This document shows positions 1 to 11,551 of a stretch of DNA of 64,000 nt, piece by piece. Made by a program: the position numbers and the translations under genes. Every line of letters starts with the position of its first letter. Within the stretch, counting starts at the first letter, position 1. The stretch lies in NCBI GenBank assembly GCA_016713735.1, contig JADJOP010000017.1, positions 1-64,000 of the forward strand. Reading direction: 5' to 3'. The DNA is from Bryobacterales bacterium (GTDB lineage Bacteria > Acidobacteriota > Terriglobia > Bryobacterales > Bryobacteraceae). A model generated the notes under the pieces. The model had not been told where the DNA came from and ran no database searches. It saw nothing but the letters and a program-made list of their open reading frames with translations.

Positions 1-924
1 GTGAATCGTCTGGTCGCTTCTCAGGTACAGCCATCCCGCCAGGGCAGCCAGCAGCACGACCATGGCGACGACAGCCGTCCAGATGAGCCTCATTGCAGCC
101 CGGCGCCCTGAACCCGCGCCATCCCGCACCCGGCGCAGATCGGCAAGCATGTCGATGGCTGATGGGTAACGCGCCTCCCGCTCCTTCTCCAATGCCCTGC
201 CAATGATACGTTCCAACTCCGGTGGCAGCGTGCGTTTCACCTGTGACACGGGCACGGCGTGCTCGCGAGAACTGCCTCACACACGGATGCGGTGGTGTGA
301 GGCTCGAAAGGGCATCACCCCGGTAGTCATCTCATAGAGCAGTGCGCCGAAGGAAAACAGGTCGGAGCGTGCGTCCAGTTCCTCGCCGCGAGCTTGCTCC
401 GGCGACATGTAGGATGGCGTTCCAAACACGCCCTGGGGGAAGGCCGAATCCGTTTCGGATTCGCCGGGCGCAGCATGCCTGGCCAGGCCGAAATCGAGAA
501 CCTTCAGGAGTCCGCCGGAGGTCACCATAACGTTGCGGGGTTTCAAGTCCCCATGGATCACCCCGCTGCCGTGCGCCTTGACGAGCGCGTCTGCAATCTG
601 CTCCGCGTATGTGAGCGTCTGTCCGAAGGGCAGCCCATCCGGCGGAACGATCTTGTCCAGCGGTTTGCCGTCCACCAACTCCATCGCGATAAAACTCTCA
701 CCGCCGTAGGAACCGGCCTCGTAGACGGCGATGATGTTGGGGTGATTGAGCGCAGCGGCGGCGCGGGCCTCATGGAGGAGGCGGAACCGCCAGCCGGGGT
801 CGTCGTCGTGCCCGGCGGGAGAACCTTGAGGGCGACCGGCTAAGCGAAGTGTCGTGTCGAACGCGATAAACGACGCCCATTCCCCACGGCCGAGTTCCTC
901 CTCCACTCGATAGTGGCCAAGCAT
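1..924 (-). CDS. Ser/Thr protein kinase, runs off the window, frameshifted
   Basis: Membrane-anchored eukaryotic-type Ser/Thr kinase of the PknB kind. Visible in order from the start at 924: glycine loop (EELGRG), alpha-C segment (HEARAAAALNHPNI), catalytic loop HGDLKPRNV, DFG motif in VLDFGLA, APE-like MSPEQARG, and the C-lobe end LPPELERIIGRALEKER near 150-230. A hydrophobic transmembrane stretch follows at about 40-95, and the reading frame continues past base 1. The catalytic VALKVLP segment (near 815-835) is readable only in another frame, so two compensating indels flank it. At least one more frame change lies near 270-300. The catalytic loop has HGD in place of HRD. The extracellular sensor domain, if present, is outside the window. 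Confidence 0.85.
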
Positions 925-1008
925 CGCGCCCGCGGGCAGCGAAGTGCGCGCAAGGGGCAGAGACTTCTCCAGAAAACCGCTTACACGCCCATCGGAGGCG
1001 GGGCCGCT

Positions 1009-4000
1009 TCAGTCACCACTGGCGGGCAAGGCTTCGTGTGCGTGGCGGCGGGTGAGCAGGGCGCCGATGTCGTCGAAGACGGAGTAGACGACGGGGGTGA
1101 CGATTAAGGTCAGCAGCAGGGAGAGCGACTGGCCGCCGATGACGATGATGGCGATGGCGCGGCGCTCCTCCGCGCCGGGGCCGGTGCCCAGGGCGAGGGG
1201 GAGCATCGCTTACGACGAGGGTGACGGTGGTCATCAAGATGGGGGCGAGGCGGTCGTGGGTTGGCCTGGAGGATGACCTGGAGGCGGGGAGGCCTTCGCG
1301 GCGGAGGTTGTTGGTGTGGGTCGATTTGGAGGATGGAGTTCTTCTTGACGACGCCGAACAGGACTAAGATGCCGAGGGCGGAGTAGAGGTTGAGCGTTTC
1401 GTTGAAGAGCCACAGGGAGAGGAAGCCGAAGGGGACGGCGAGGGGGAGGCTGAGGAGGATGGTGACGGGGTGAAGCAGGCTCGAACTGCGAGGCCAGGAT
1501 CATGTCATGAAGACGACGGAGAGGGCGAAGGCGAGGAGGAATTCCTTGAGGGTGCGGTCGAATTCCCTGCCCCGGCCGATGATGGTCGTCGAATAGGCGG
1601 CGGGCATGTTGAGGGAGTCGGCGGCTTTCTGCATTTCCGGAAGGCGGTCGCCGAGGCCGAAACCGGGGAGGATGTTGGCGCGGAGAGCAACCTGGCGCTG
1701 GCGGTCGAGGCCTTCGATGCGGTAGGCGGACTTGGCTTCGCGCATTTCGACGACGCTGTCGAGGCGAACGAGGCCGGACTTCGATGAGGGCACGTAGAGC
1801 TTCTGGACGGTGAGCATGGAGTTGCGGTCGCCGTCGCGGAGGCGGACTTCGACGTCGTATCTTCGGCGACCTTGTCGTCGCGGTAGCCGGGAGACCTCGT
1901 CGTCGCCGCCGACCATGAGGCGGAGGGAGCTGGCGATGTTGGAGGCGTCGACGCCGAGGTCGGCGGCGCGGTCGCGATCGATGTAGACGCGGAGCTCGGG
2001 TTTGTTGACGCGGAGGGTGGTGTCGATGTCGGTGAGGCCGGGGATATTGAGGGCCTTTTCCCGGAGGGCCTCGCTGTAGCGGTGGAGTTCGAGGAGTTCG
2101 GGGCCGCGGATGACGAAGTCGATGTCGTAGGGGGCGGAGCCCTGGTTGAGGGCCTGGATGTTGCCGACGCGGCCGCGGAGGTCGGGATACTGGCGGAGCT
2201 TCTGGCGGCCACGGCCATGACGTCGCGCTGAGAGTAGATGCCTCGGAAGGCGTCACTGGGGCGGCCTTCGAGGGTCATACGCCAGAGGCGGGAGAGGGAG
2301 AAGACGCGGTTTTCGATGTCGTCGAGCTGGATGTAGAGGCGGCCGGAGTTGGGGCTTTGCAGGTAGCCTGTGCCGACGACGGAGACGACGTGTTGGACGC
2401 CGGGGAGGCCGCGGAGGTCGTCGTAAAGGCGGTCCATGACGCCTTGCATGGCGATGAGCGAGGTGCCTTCGGGGAGTTGACGCTCATCTCGAATCTGCCT
2501 CGTCGACGTTGGTGGGCAGGTATTCCTGACGGACCATTGAAGAGGGGAGGGTGGCGGCCACGGTGAGTCCGCCGAGGACCACGATGGCGACGCGGTGGGA
2601 CATCGACCAGCCGAGCATGGCCATGTAGCCGCGTTCGATCCAGGCGAAGCCGCGGCGGAGCCGCCGTGAGCGGTGACGGTATCGGGGCGCAGCATGCGCG
2701 AACTCATCATCGGCGTGAGGCTGAAGCTAACCAGCAGCGAGACGAGGATGGCGACGGTGGCGGTGAGTCCGAACGAATAGAGGAAGCGGCCGGAGATGGA
2801 GGACATGAAGGAGACGGGCAGAAAGACGACGACGAGGCTGAGCGTGGTGGCCATGACGGCGAGGCCGATGTCCTTGGTGGCCATGATGGCGGCCTGGCGG
2901 GGCGGGAGCTTCTTTTCCTCGATGAAGCGGAAGATGTTTTCGAGAACGACGATGGCGTCGTCGATGACCACGCCGACCATGAGCACGAGGGCGAGCATGG
3001 TGATGTTGTTAAGCGTGAAGTCGAGGGCGCGCATCATGCCGAAGGTGGCGATGATGGAGGCCGGGATGGCGACGGCGCCGATGACGGTGGCGCGCCAGTC
3101 GCGCATGAAGACGAAGACGACGAGCGAGGCGAGGATGGAGCCGAGGATGAGGTGGAGCTGGACCTCGTGGAAGGCGGCGCTGATGTAGCGGGACTGGTCC
3201 TGGAGGGTTTCCAGCTTGACGCCTGAGGGGAGGAGTTGCTGGACGCGCGCGAGGCGGGCCTTGACGTTGTTGACCACCTCCATGGTGTTGGCGCCGGACT
3301 GGCGGCGGACTTCGAGGGCGACCGATTCGCGGCCGTCGAAGCGGGCCATGGTGCGCTGTTCCGCTGGCCGTCTTCGGCGTAGCCGATGTCGCGGATGCGG
3401 ACGGGGCGCCGTTGATGGTGGCGACGACGAGTTCGTTGAACAGGCGCGGATCAGGGAAGCGGCCGAGGGTGCGGAGGACGAGTTCGCGGTGGCCTTCGTC
3501 GACGCGGCCGCCGGGGATGTCGGAGTTCTGGCGTTCGATGGCGTCGCGGACCTGGAGGATGGGGATTTTGTAGGCGGCAAGGCGGTCGGCATCGACCCAG
3601 ACGTTGACGGCGCGGCGCTGGCCGCCGACGACGACGACCCTGGCCGACGCCGCCGACGGATTCGATGGAGTCCTTCACGTTGCGGTCAGCAAGTTCGTAG
3701 AGCTCGCGCGGGGTCTTCTCGCCGGTGAGGACGAGGGTCATGACGGGGCTGGCGTCGGTGTCGAGCTTCTTGATGAGGGGCGGTTTGGCGTCGTCGGGGG
3801 AGATTGACGATGGTGCCGGCGACAGCGTCGCGGATGTCCTGGGCGGCGACGTCGATGTCGCGGTTGAGGTCAAAGGTGACGGTGACGACGGAGAGGGATT
3901 CGGTGGAGGTGGAGCGGATGTTGTCGATGCCTTCGACGGTGGCGACGGAGTCTTCAATGAAGCGGGTGACGGTGGACTCCATCTCTTCGGGGAGGCGCCG

Positions 4001-4157
4001 GGGAGGTTGGTGCGCACGGAGATGAGGGCATGTCGACGTCGGGGAAGCGGTCGATGCCGAGCTTGGAGTAGCTGACCGCGCCGACGACGACGAGGCAGAG
4101 GATGAGCATGACGGCGAACACAGGGCGGGCGACGCAGACTTCAGCGAGTTTCTGCAT
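1009..4157 (-). CDS. RND efflux permease (HAE1/AcrB-like), many frameshifts
   Basis: Inner-membrane proton-driven pump of a tripartite efflux system. The N-terminus ([20 protein letters not shown], then [13 protein letters not shown]) is typical of AcrB-like permeases. Further on are the TM4 segment with [18 protein letters not shown], which holds the paired Asp of the proton relay, [15 protein letters not shown], and the C-terminal ITPVV-type end ([19 protein letters not shown]). The total coding length of about 1,050 codons matches the family. The pieces lie in all three minus frames, with breaks near 4020, 3800, 3640, 3400, 2700, 2490, 2220, 1900, 1490 and 1210. The start ATG directly abuts the adaptor's stop codon, so the two form one operon. 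It is either a decayed gene or, more likely, a heavily mis-assembled intact one. Confidence 0.88.
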
Positions 4158-5341
4158 TTAGCGCACCTCCACGGGAGTGCCCTTGGACATGCGGTCAGAG
4201 GCTTGGGCGACGACGGTATCGCCCTCTTTGACGCCTTCAAGAACTTCGACGCGGTCGCCATCGAGGCGGCGGCCGGTGCGGGCGATGCTTTCGTCGCGGA
4301 CGCCGTTCTTAACGAGATAGACGCGCTCGACGCCGGCGAAGCTGACCAGGGCTGAGCGGGGGACGGTGAAGCCGCGGGCCGAGGCGTTGACGGTGATGAT
4401 GCCGGTGACAAACGAGCCGGGGCGGAGGAGACCGTCTTCGTTAGGGATTTCGCCTTCGATGAGAAGCGTGCGGTTTGCGCGCCGATTTCAGGGCTGAGGC
4501 GGACGACGCGACCTGCCCGCATGAGGGGGGAGCCATCGAGGCGGATGTCGATGCGCTGTCCTTTTTGCACGCGGGCGGCCTGGCGTTCGGGGACTTCGAG
4601 GCGGATGCGCAGCGGGTGTTGGCGGACCAGCGTGACGACGGTGGCGTTGGGGGCGAGGTATTCGCCGATGGAGGCGACGCGCTTGGTGATGGCGCCGGAG
4701 AAGGGGGCGCGGATGGTGGCGTCAGTGAGTTGCTGGCGGGCGAGTTCGAGTTGGGCGCGGCGTTCGGTGAGCTGTGAGCGGGTCTGCATCACTTCCGCGA
4801 GCGCGCCCTGGTAATGCGCTTCGGAGCCTTGGGCGCGGACCTGCGCCTTCTCGAAATCGATCTTGGAGACGACGCCTTCCTTGGCCAGGCGGTCAGTGGT
4901 TTCCATGATGAAGCGGGCCTCTTTGAGGGCGGCGGCGGCTTCGCGGACGGTGGCGGTGTCTTCGGGCTTGAAGTTGTCGTCGTTGCGGCCTTGGAGGCCG
5001 AGGCGGGCGCGGGTTTGTTCTACGAGCGCTTCGGACTGGCGGAGGCGGAAGAGGTAGTCGGTCTTTTCGAGCTCGGCGATGATGTCGCCCTGCTTGACGA
5101 TGGTGCCGAGGTCGACGTTCAGCATTTCGACGCGGCCGGGGACCTTGGTGGTGACGTTGGCCGACTCTTCGGCGAAGAGTTCGCCGTTGGCTTCGACGAC
5201 TTCGGGGATGGGGCCCTCGGCAATGCGCTCGACGGCGACGGTGAGGGTGGATTGTTCCTTGGCGGCGACCTTCTCAGTGGAGTAGGGGCCCGTGCAGGAG
5301 CACAGGACAGCGACACAAATGGCGGCGGCGAACCTCAACAT
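4158..5341 (-). CDS. RND efflux periplasmic adaptor (membrane fusion protein)
   Basis: HlyD/AcrA-type adaptor that links the downstream RND permease to an outer-membrane channel. The N-terminus has a short hydrophobic signal ending in LCSC, which fits a lipoprotein. Next come a biotinyl-lipoyl half (PGRVEMLNVDLGTIVKQGD), a coiled-coil hairpin, the second lipoyl half (TIRAPFSGAITKRV) and the beta-barrel (GQRIDIRLDGSP). One frameshift near 4470 separates the barrel from the C-terminal membrane-proximal domain, which reads on in another frame to VEVR and a TAA at 4158. The repaired length is about 394 residues, normal for the family. It is the first gene of the pair. No TolC-type gene is seen in the window. 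Confidence 0.9.
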
Positions 5342-5514
5342 GGGTATGGAGGGATTATTTCATAGATGGGAGTTGTGGGATGTGGCGGGAGGACCCCTCC
5401 AGCGGGGCCGGAAACGGGGGTGGTGGCTGGGGGCGGGTGGTGAGGCGCATGGGTTCGGACATGTGAGAGCGCGGAGGCAGCGCGGCTGATCGTCCAGGGG
5501 CGGTCCGGTTCCTG

Positions 5515-8500
5515 TCAGAACTCCATGCGCAAGCCGAGTTGGAAGACGCGGGCGGCACGGGCTTTGCTGGATGGTGGCGCCGTTGAGGACGTCGACGCGG
5601 GTTTCCGGCAGCGAGAGGTTGGGTGTGGTTGGGCATATTGAACGACTCGAGGCGGAACTGGAAGGCGCCGGATTCGAGAAGCGGAAGCGGCGCGAGAGGG
5701 AGGCGTCGAGGAGGAAGATGCCGGGGCCATCGAGGATGTTGCGGCCGGAGTTGCCGAAGCGGTAGGAGCCGCGGGGGACGGTGGGGAGGGCGGAGCGGTC
5801 AAACCAGGCGTCGACGGTGGGCGTGTCGAGGGCGCCCTTGGCGATGCGGTCGGGGCGGACGGCTTCACCGAGGTCGAGCGAGACGTTGGCGACCTTAGGG
5901 GTGAAGGGCTGGCCGGTGTAGGCGCGGGTGGTGCCGGCGACCTGCCAGTTACGGAGCAGAAGTTGTTAGTAAGTTTGGGCGTCCAGATGAAGCTGGCGAC
6001 GAAGGAGTGGCCGATGTCGAAGTCGGAGCGGCCGCGTTCGCCGTGGAGGTTGCGGGAGTCCTGCGCGCTGGGGAAGCCGGCGGCGATGGTGCCACCGGTG
6101 TTGGAGGATTCGTCGATGGATTTGGCCCAGGTGTAGGCAGCGCGGACGAACATCTGTTTGGAGAAGCGGCGGCGGATGGTGAGCGAGCCGGAGTTGTAGA
6201 TGGAGTTGGAACTGGCGGCGATGTAGTTGATGGTTTGGAAGGCCGGGAAGGGGCGGGGGAAGGAGCACCGACGCGGCGCTTGGCTACGGGGTAGGGGTCG
6301 GAAACAGTAAGTAGAAGAGGGTTGGAGGAGGTGGCGGAGTAACTTTCGTTGATGGAGAAGGGGTACGTGTCACTATATTCGTCGAGGCGGTAGAGGGAGC
6401 TGGTGCCGTAGAAGATACCGTAGCCGCCGCGGATGACGGATTTTGTGCCGCCGAAGGGACGCCAGGCGAAGCCGAAGCGGGGGCCGAAGTTGTTGTAGTC
6501 GGGGCGGACGAGGGTGCGCGACATGCCGACGCCGGCGGCCTTTGCGACGTATTGCTGGAGGCCGGTGGCCGCGATGCGGGCGTCGAAATCGGAAAGAGTG
6601 CCGGTGCCGGCGACGACGATTTGGCCGAGCGAGGGGACGAACATGGACCAGGCGCCGAATTTCTCCTGGGGCGGCTTCATGAGCTCATAACGGAGGCCGA
6701 AGTTGAGGGTCAGGGTGGGGGAGATTTTCCAGTCATCCTGGAAGAAGCCGGAGTAATTGGAGACTAAGTGGTAGGGACCCGCGGCGTCAAGTTGGCGGCG
6801 GGTGGATTGGGCCCAGCCGAGGACGAAGTCGGCCATGGGGGCATTGGTGAAGCGGCCAAGGAAGGTCATGCGGCCGCGGGTGTCTCCGTAGTTGCGGGAG
6901 AAGTACTGGTAGCGGAGGAAGTCGGCGCCGAATTTCATGTTGTGGCGGCCGCGGATGTAAGTGAACGAGCCGTTGTACTGGTAATTGTTGTAGGACCAGA
7001 TTTTGGGTAAGTCGTAGGCGTGGCCGAGGGTGATGTAGCCGGTGACGTCGACCTGGGGAAGGCCGAGGGCGACGGGATTTTTCGTGCCCCCGGTGAAGCC
7101 GGCGTCGGCGGCCCAGTCGCGGGTGTTGTCGGGCCAGCCCTGGTTGTTGGTGCGGCGGGAGAAGGAGACGCCGAGTTCCATGAAGAGCGAAGGCGAGACG
7201 GTACGGAGGTAGCGGATGCCGCTGAGGAGTTCAAAGGTGGCGGTGGTGGCGCCGAAGAGGGGGGATGGGGGAGCGGTTGAAGGGTTGTAGGAGGTGTTGG
7301 GACGCCAGAAGGTGCTCAGGGTGAGGCGGTCGCGGGGCTGAGGGAGTGGTCGCCCTTGATGGAGAAGTTATTGAACGACTGTTCGGAGTTGGCCTGGGCG
7401 ACGTAGTTATTGGCGGAGAAGGGTAAGTTGGGCTGAGGATAGTAACTGGCGAGTTTGAGGGCGACGGGGTCGAGGCGGCTGACGGGGATCTGATTGCCGG
7501 GGAAGAGTACGTTGCGATTGAGGGGGTCTTTGATGGCGAGGGGGCGGCCAAAGGCGTCGGTGGCCTTGGTGAAATCGCCGCGGAGCATTTCGGGTTGAGG
7601 GACGATGCCGCGCTGGTTGGCGCCGGCGGTGGAGCGGAGGGATTCCCAGGAGAAGAGGAAGAAGGTTTTGTCTCGGCCGTCGTAGAGTTTGGGGATGCGC
7701 ACGGGGCCGGAGAGGGTGGCGCCGAACTGGTTGCGGCGGAGGACGGATTTGTTCAGTTCGAAGAAGCCGCGGGCATCGATCAAGTCGTTGCGGATGAACT
7801 CATAGAGCGAGCCGTGGAAGCGGTTGCCGCCGCTTTTCATGACGACGCTGAGGATGCCGCCGGCGTAGCGGCCGTATTCGGCTGAGAAACCAGAGGTGAT
7901 CATCTTAAATTCCTGAACGCCTTCGAGCGGCGGGTTGACCATGGCGCCGGTGTTGCGGCGCTGGGTGTTGTTCATGCCGTCGATGAGGAAGCCGACGTTG
8001 TCGGCGCGGGCGCCGTTGATGGCATAGGCGCCGTCGCCGTCTTCGCCCTTGGGAATGACGCCGCCGGTGAGGTAAGCGAGGTCGCTGAAGTTGCGGCCGG
8101 CCAGCGGCATCTCGCGGATCTCTTCGTTGGTGGTGACGTCGCCGCGGGCGCCGTTTTCGGTGTTCAGCAGGGGAGGCGTGTCGGTGACGGTGACGCTTTC
8201 GGTGGTGGCGCCGATTTCCAGGGAGAGGTCGAGGCGGAGGACCTGGTCGACGGCGAGGGTGAATTCGTTGCGGCGGTGGAGGCGGAAGCCTTCGGACTTC
8301 GCTTCCAGGGAGTAGCGGCCGGGGTTGAGATAAGGGATGGTGTATTCGCCGGAGCCGTTCGATTCGCCGCGCGAGGCGAGGTTGGTGTCGAGGTTGGTGA
8401 CGGTGATGGGGACGCCGGGGATGACGGCTCCGGAAGCGTCGGTGACGCGGCCGACGATGCTGGCCGAGGGGGCCTGGGCGAGGATTGCCGAGGCGGTGAG

Positions 8501-8526
8501 AAAGAGAGTAAAAGACCACGTTGCAT
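5515..8526 (-). CDS. TonB-dependent receptor-like outer-membrane protein with carboxypeptidase-regulatory N-domain, frameshifted
   Basis: Outer-membrane beta-barrel of the large acidobacterial Oar/TonB-receptor group. The N-terminal carboxypeptidase regulatory-like domain reads SIVGRVTDASGAVIPGVPIT. A plug domain follows (MPLAGRNFSDLAYLTGG, FLIDGMNNTQRR, EYGRYAGGILSVVMKSGGN), then a long barrel with many aromatic strands, ending in RMEF with a terminal Phe as in barrel proteins. The coding frames shift just after the start, near 7340, 6270 and 5960, and within the last 400 bases. The signal peptide (LFLTASAILAQ) is in a different frame from the ATG at 8526. The ligand is unknown; this group commonly imports polysaccharide fragments or metal chelates. 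Confidence 0.85.
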
Positions 8527-8628
8527 GAAGACCTCCCGCTGGCGGGAGTGTATCGCATTGCGGGTGTAGGAGCCAACACGGGGGCAGCGCGGGGGTGCTG
8601 GGCGGGGGTGGGTGCGGGCGCGGGGCAG

Positions 8629-9260
8629 TTAGGGCAGTTCGACGGACTTCAGTTTTCCGTCTTCCAGGCGCAGTTTGCCGAAGGCTCCGGTGGTGAGGAC
8701 GTAGGTCCAGGATTCGGCATGTTCGCCGGTGGAGACTTTGCCGGGAGGCTCACCGAGGGCGGCGACGATGTCGGCGGCGGGTGAGCCGGGGGCGAGGGCC
8801 TTGAGGGTTTCCGGATCGAGGGGCTGGGCTTCGGGTTTGGCGCTGGCTTCGATGCCGCCGGCGGCGGGCAGGATGGGGCGTCCGCGAAGGGCGGCCGAGG
8901 AGCGGGAAGCGGTGGCCTGCATGCCTTCGGACTGCCTGCGCGCTTCCACTTTGGCCCTCCACTGGGCGAGTTGCTGCTCATGGGCGGGGGTGGAGAACTT
9001 GGCATCGACCTCGGCCAGTTTGGCGTCCATGTTGTCGAAGAAGGCGCGGATGTTGGGGGGATGGTTTTGTCGGTGTAGTAGGTTTTGTCGTAACAGTAGT
9101 GCCAGGGGCCGTTTCCGCCGCCGTAGCGGACCTTAAAGCGGCCTTCGCGGCAGGTGTAACGGATCTTGAATCCGGGCACGGCCTGGGCGGCGGCTTCAAC
9201 GAAGAGGCCGGAGACGAGGAACCAGAGGAAGGCCATCCACACGGGTCGCGACGCGCGCAT
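8629..9260 (-). CDS. Exported hypothetical protein with BamE/SmpA-like C-terminus, frameshifted
   Basis: The protein starts with a signal-like segment (MRASRPVWMAFLWFLVSGLF). A Cys-containing, Tyr-rich section follows (YTCREGRFKVRYGG, WHYCYDKTYYTDK), then a charged helical middle. The C-terminal 55 residues read LAPGSPAADIVAALGEPPGK through LRLEDGKLKSVELP. That is the pattern of small outer-membrane lipoproteins of the SmpA/BamE fold: a helix with Gly-Glu-Pro, then two or three strands. A frameshift lies at the G run near 9055-9061; repairing it joins both halves into about 210 residues. No function is assigned. Confidence 0.6.
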
Positions 9261-9372
9261 ATAGGACCAGGATGGGTGAACTCCGTGGCGGGGGCCATCG
9301 GGGGAAACACTGAGGGGCGGGTGCGTGGGGGTGTGTTTGCGGGGCGCGGGCGGGGCGGCGGGGCGGGGGCGG

Positions 9373-10830
9373 CTACTCCATGGTCATGATGGCGCTGAGG
9401 GTGGCGATGCCGTCCCAGAGGTTTTTCAGGCGCAGGTTTTCGTTGTGGCTGTGCTGGTTGTTGTCGTGGTTGGCGATGGGGACGATGACGATGGGCACGG
9501 CGAGGACGTCTTCGAAGGCGTCGATGGGAAGGGTGCCGCCCATGGTGGGTTGCTTGACGACTTCGCCGTGGACGCTTTCGACGGCGCGGACGACGGCGGA
9601 GGCGAAGGGGGAGTCGAGGGGGACGCGGACGGCGCGCGTGCCGTCGCGGGCGGTGCGGACCTGGGCGATTTTGGGGTGGGCGAGGCGTTCGGCGGGGGTG
9701 GGTTCGCGGCCTTCGACGATGAAGTAGCCCTGGCGGCGGATGTGTTCGACGACCTGGGCGGAGGTTTTGCGGGGGTCCATGCCTTTGACGAGGCGGATGC
9801 CGATGGAGGCGGTGGCGGTGGCGGGGACGACGTTGCGGGCTTCGGCGCCGGTGCCGCCGCTGGTGATGCCCTGGATGTTGAAGGCGGGCAGGCCGTTGGC
9901 TTCGTCGATGCGCTTGCCGGGGGATTCGCTGGCGCCGATGGCGAACTCGCGTTTGAGCTGGTCTTCGACGGGGGGCGCGGCGGCGATGGCCTTCCGTTCG
10001 GCTTCGTTGAAAGGGACGACGTCGTCATAGAAGCCGGCGATGCGGACGCGGCCGTCCTGGTCCTTCATGGAAGCGAGCAGGTGGGCGAGGGCGAGGGCGG
10101 GGTTGGGGGCGAAGTTGCCGTAGTGGCCGCTGTGGAGTTCGCGCGCCGGGCCGTAGACGGTGAGGGCGAGGCTGGTGTTGCCGCGCGCGCCGAAGGCGAT
10201 CAAGGGGCGGCGCGATTGGTTAATGGGGCCATCGCAGAAGATCATGCCGTCGGCCTTGAGGAGGGTCCTGTTGCGTTCGAGGATGCCGCGCATGTGGGGC
10301 GAGCCGGCTTCTTCTTCGCCATCGAAGAGAAACTTCAAGTTGGCGCGGGGGCGGAGGCCGGAGTCGAGGGCGGCGAGGAAGGCGATGATGGGGGCCTTGT
10401 CGTCGCTTGCGGAGCGGGCCTGGATGCGCCACTCTTCGCCGAGGGTGGCGCCGGGGCCGGGCCAGGAGAGCTTTTCGCCGTTGGCGTCGAGCAGGATGGG
10501 CTCAAAGGGTCCGGCGTGACGCCACTGGGAGGCGACGACGGGCTGGCCGTCGTAGTGGGCGTAGAGGAGGAGCGTGCGTTTGGCGCCGGGGGTTTGGATT
10601 TCGCCGTAGAGGGCGGGCGGGCCGCCGGCGGCATCGAGTTTGCGCAGGGTGACGCCGCGGCGCGCGTACATTTTGATGATGGCGCCGGCGTTGCGCTCCA
10701 TGTCGGGGAGGTTGCGGGCGACGTTGGGGATGGCGAGGAGTTCGGCGAGGTCGTTGAGGACGGCGACGCGGTCGATTTCCTGGGCGCGGAGGGAGGAAAT
10801 GGCGAGGAAAACCAATGGCCATCGGGTCAT
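9373..10830 (-). CDS. M20 family metallopeptidase, exported
   Basis: Secreted zinc dipeptidase or carboxypeptidase of the M20/ArgE/DapE/CNDP group, 485 residues and intact. A signal peptide (MTRWPLVFLAISSLRAQ) is visible. Metal and catalytic residues are in the expected order: His and Asp in LLLYAHYDGQP, bridging Asp in ARSASDDKAP, catalytic Glu pair in FLFDGEEEAGS, a later Asp in FCDGP, and the C-terminal His in NQHSHNEN. The dimerisation domain (GARGNTSLALTVYG, ELHSGHYGN) is intact. It probably trims peptides in the periplasm. It ends the minus-strand run and faces recO head to head. Confidence 0.9.
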   Translation of the reverse strand: MTRWPLVFLAISSLRAQEIDRVAVLNDLAELLAIPNVARNLPDMERNAGAIIKMYARRGVTLRKLDAAGGPPALYGEIQTPGAKRTLLLYAHYDGQPVVASQWRHAGPFEPILLDANGEKLSWPGPGATLGEEWRIQARSASDDKAPIIAFLAALDSGLRPRANLKFLFDGEEEAGSPHMRGILERNRTLLKADGMIFCDGPINQSRRPLIAFGARGNTSLALTVYGPARELHSGHYGNFAPNPALALAHLLASMKDQDGRVRIAGFYDDVVPFNEAERKAIAAAPPVEDQLKREFAIGASESPGKRIDEANGLPAFNIQGITSGGTGAEARNVVPATATASIGIRLVKGMDPRKTSAQVVEHIRRQGYFIVEGREPTPAERLAHPKIAQVRTARDGTRAVRVPLDSPFASAVVRAVESVHGEVVKQPTMGGTLPIDAFEDVLAVPIVIVPIANHDNNQHSHNENLRLKNLWDGIATLSAIMTME

Positions 10831-10879
10831 GGAGCTACCCTAGCATGTGATACCCTAAGAAGTTAATCCGAGCCGCGGT

Positions 10880-11533
10880 ATGCCCGTCAGGGTGAGCGAA
10901 TCGATCATTTTGCGGACATACCCGCTTCGCGAAGCCGACCTCATTGTCAGCTTTTTCACACGCGATGAAGGAAAGCTGCGTGGAGTCGCGCGTCGAGCCC
11001 GCCGTCCGGCCAACCGGTTTGGCAGCGGGATGGAACGGCTCTCCTACGTCAACATGCACTATTACCTGCGCGAGAACCGCGAACTGATGACGCTGGACTC
11101 CTGCGATCTCGTGCGCAGCCAGTTTCCGCTGGGCGCGGAGTATTCGACCTCAGTGGCGGGCGACTTCATTGCCGAGGTGGCCGACCACATTCTGCCGGCG
11201 CATGAGGCCAACGAGCGCATGTTCCGGCTGATTCTGGCGGCGACGGGGCACATGATGGAGCGCGGGGCGGCGGGGGCCATCGAGGCGGCGACTTACTTTG
11301 CGCTGTGGTCGGTGCGGCTGTCGGGCTTTCTGCCGGAGCTCGAACTGGAAGAGCAGGACCACGCGATTGCCACGGAGATGCTGACGACCCCGGTGGGCAA
11401 GCTGACGGCGCGCGAGTGGACGCCGCAGACGGCGCGCGGGCTGCGGCGGCAACTGATTCAACTCATCGAGGACCACATTGAGCGGCGCATCCTGAGTGTG
11501 CGCGCGCTGGAGGGACTCGCGGCCATTCCTTAA
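10880..11533 (+). CDS. recO: DNA repair protein RecO
   Basis: RecO helps RecR load RecA onto SSB-coated single-stranded DNA in the RecFOR pathway. The N-terminal OB fold is clear (ILRTYPLREADLIVSFFTRDEGKLRGVARRAR, read in two parts), followed by the helical C-terminal domain with YFALWSVRLSGFLPEL. The protein has 217 residues, slightly shorter than usual. The zinc-binding four-Cys cluster that many RecO proteins carry after the FLPEL segment is absent and replaced by an acidic linker (ELELEEQDHAIATEM). It lies 18 bases upstream of glyQ and is probably co-transcribed with it. Confidence 0.93.
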   Translation: MPVRVSESIILRTYPLREADLIVSFFTRDEGKLRGVARRARRPANRFGSGMERLSYVNMHYYLRENRELMTLDSCDLVRSQFPLGAEYSTSVAGDFIAEVADHILPAHEANERMFRLILAATGHMMERGAAGAIEAATYFALWSVRLSGFLPELELEEQDHAIATEMLTTPVGKLTAREWTPQTARGLRRQLIQLIEDHIERRILSVRALEGLAAIP

Positions 11534-11551
11534 ACGCAAAGCCACAACAGC

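Noticed and set aside
9325..10866. A 513-residue plus-strand reading opposite the M20 peptidase, and other long antisense readings such as 24548-26794 and 18180-19991
   Set aside because: These are low-complexity Gly/Ala/Asp/Arg-rich shadows of strong genes on the other strand, typical of GC-rich DNA.
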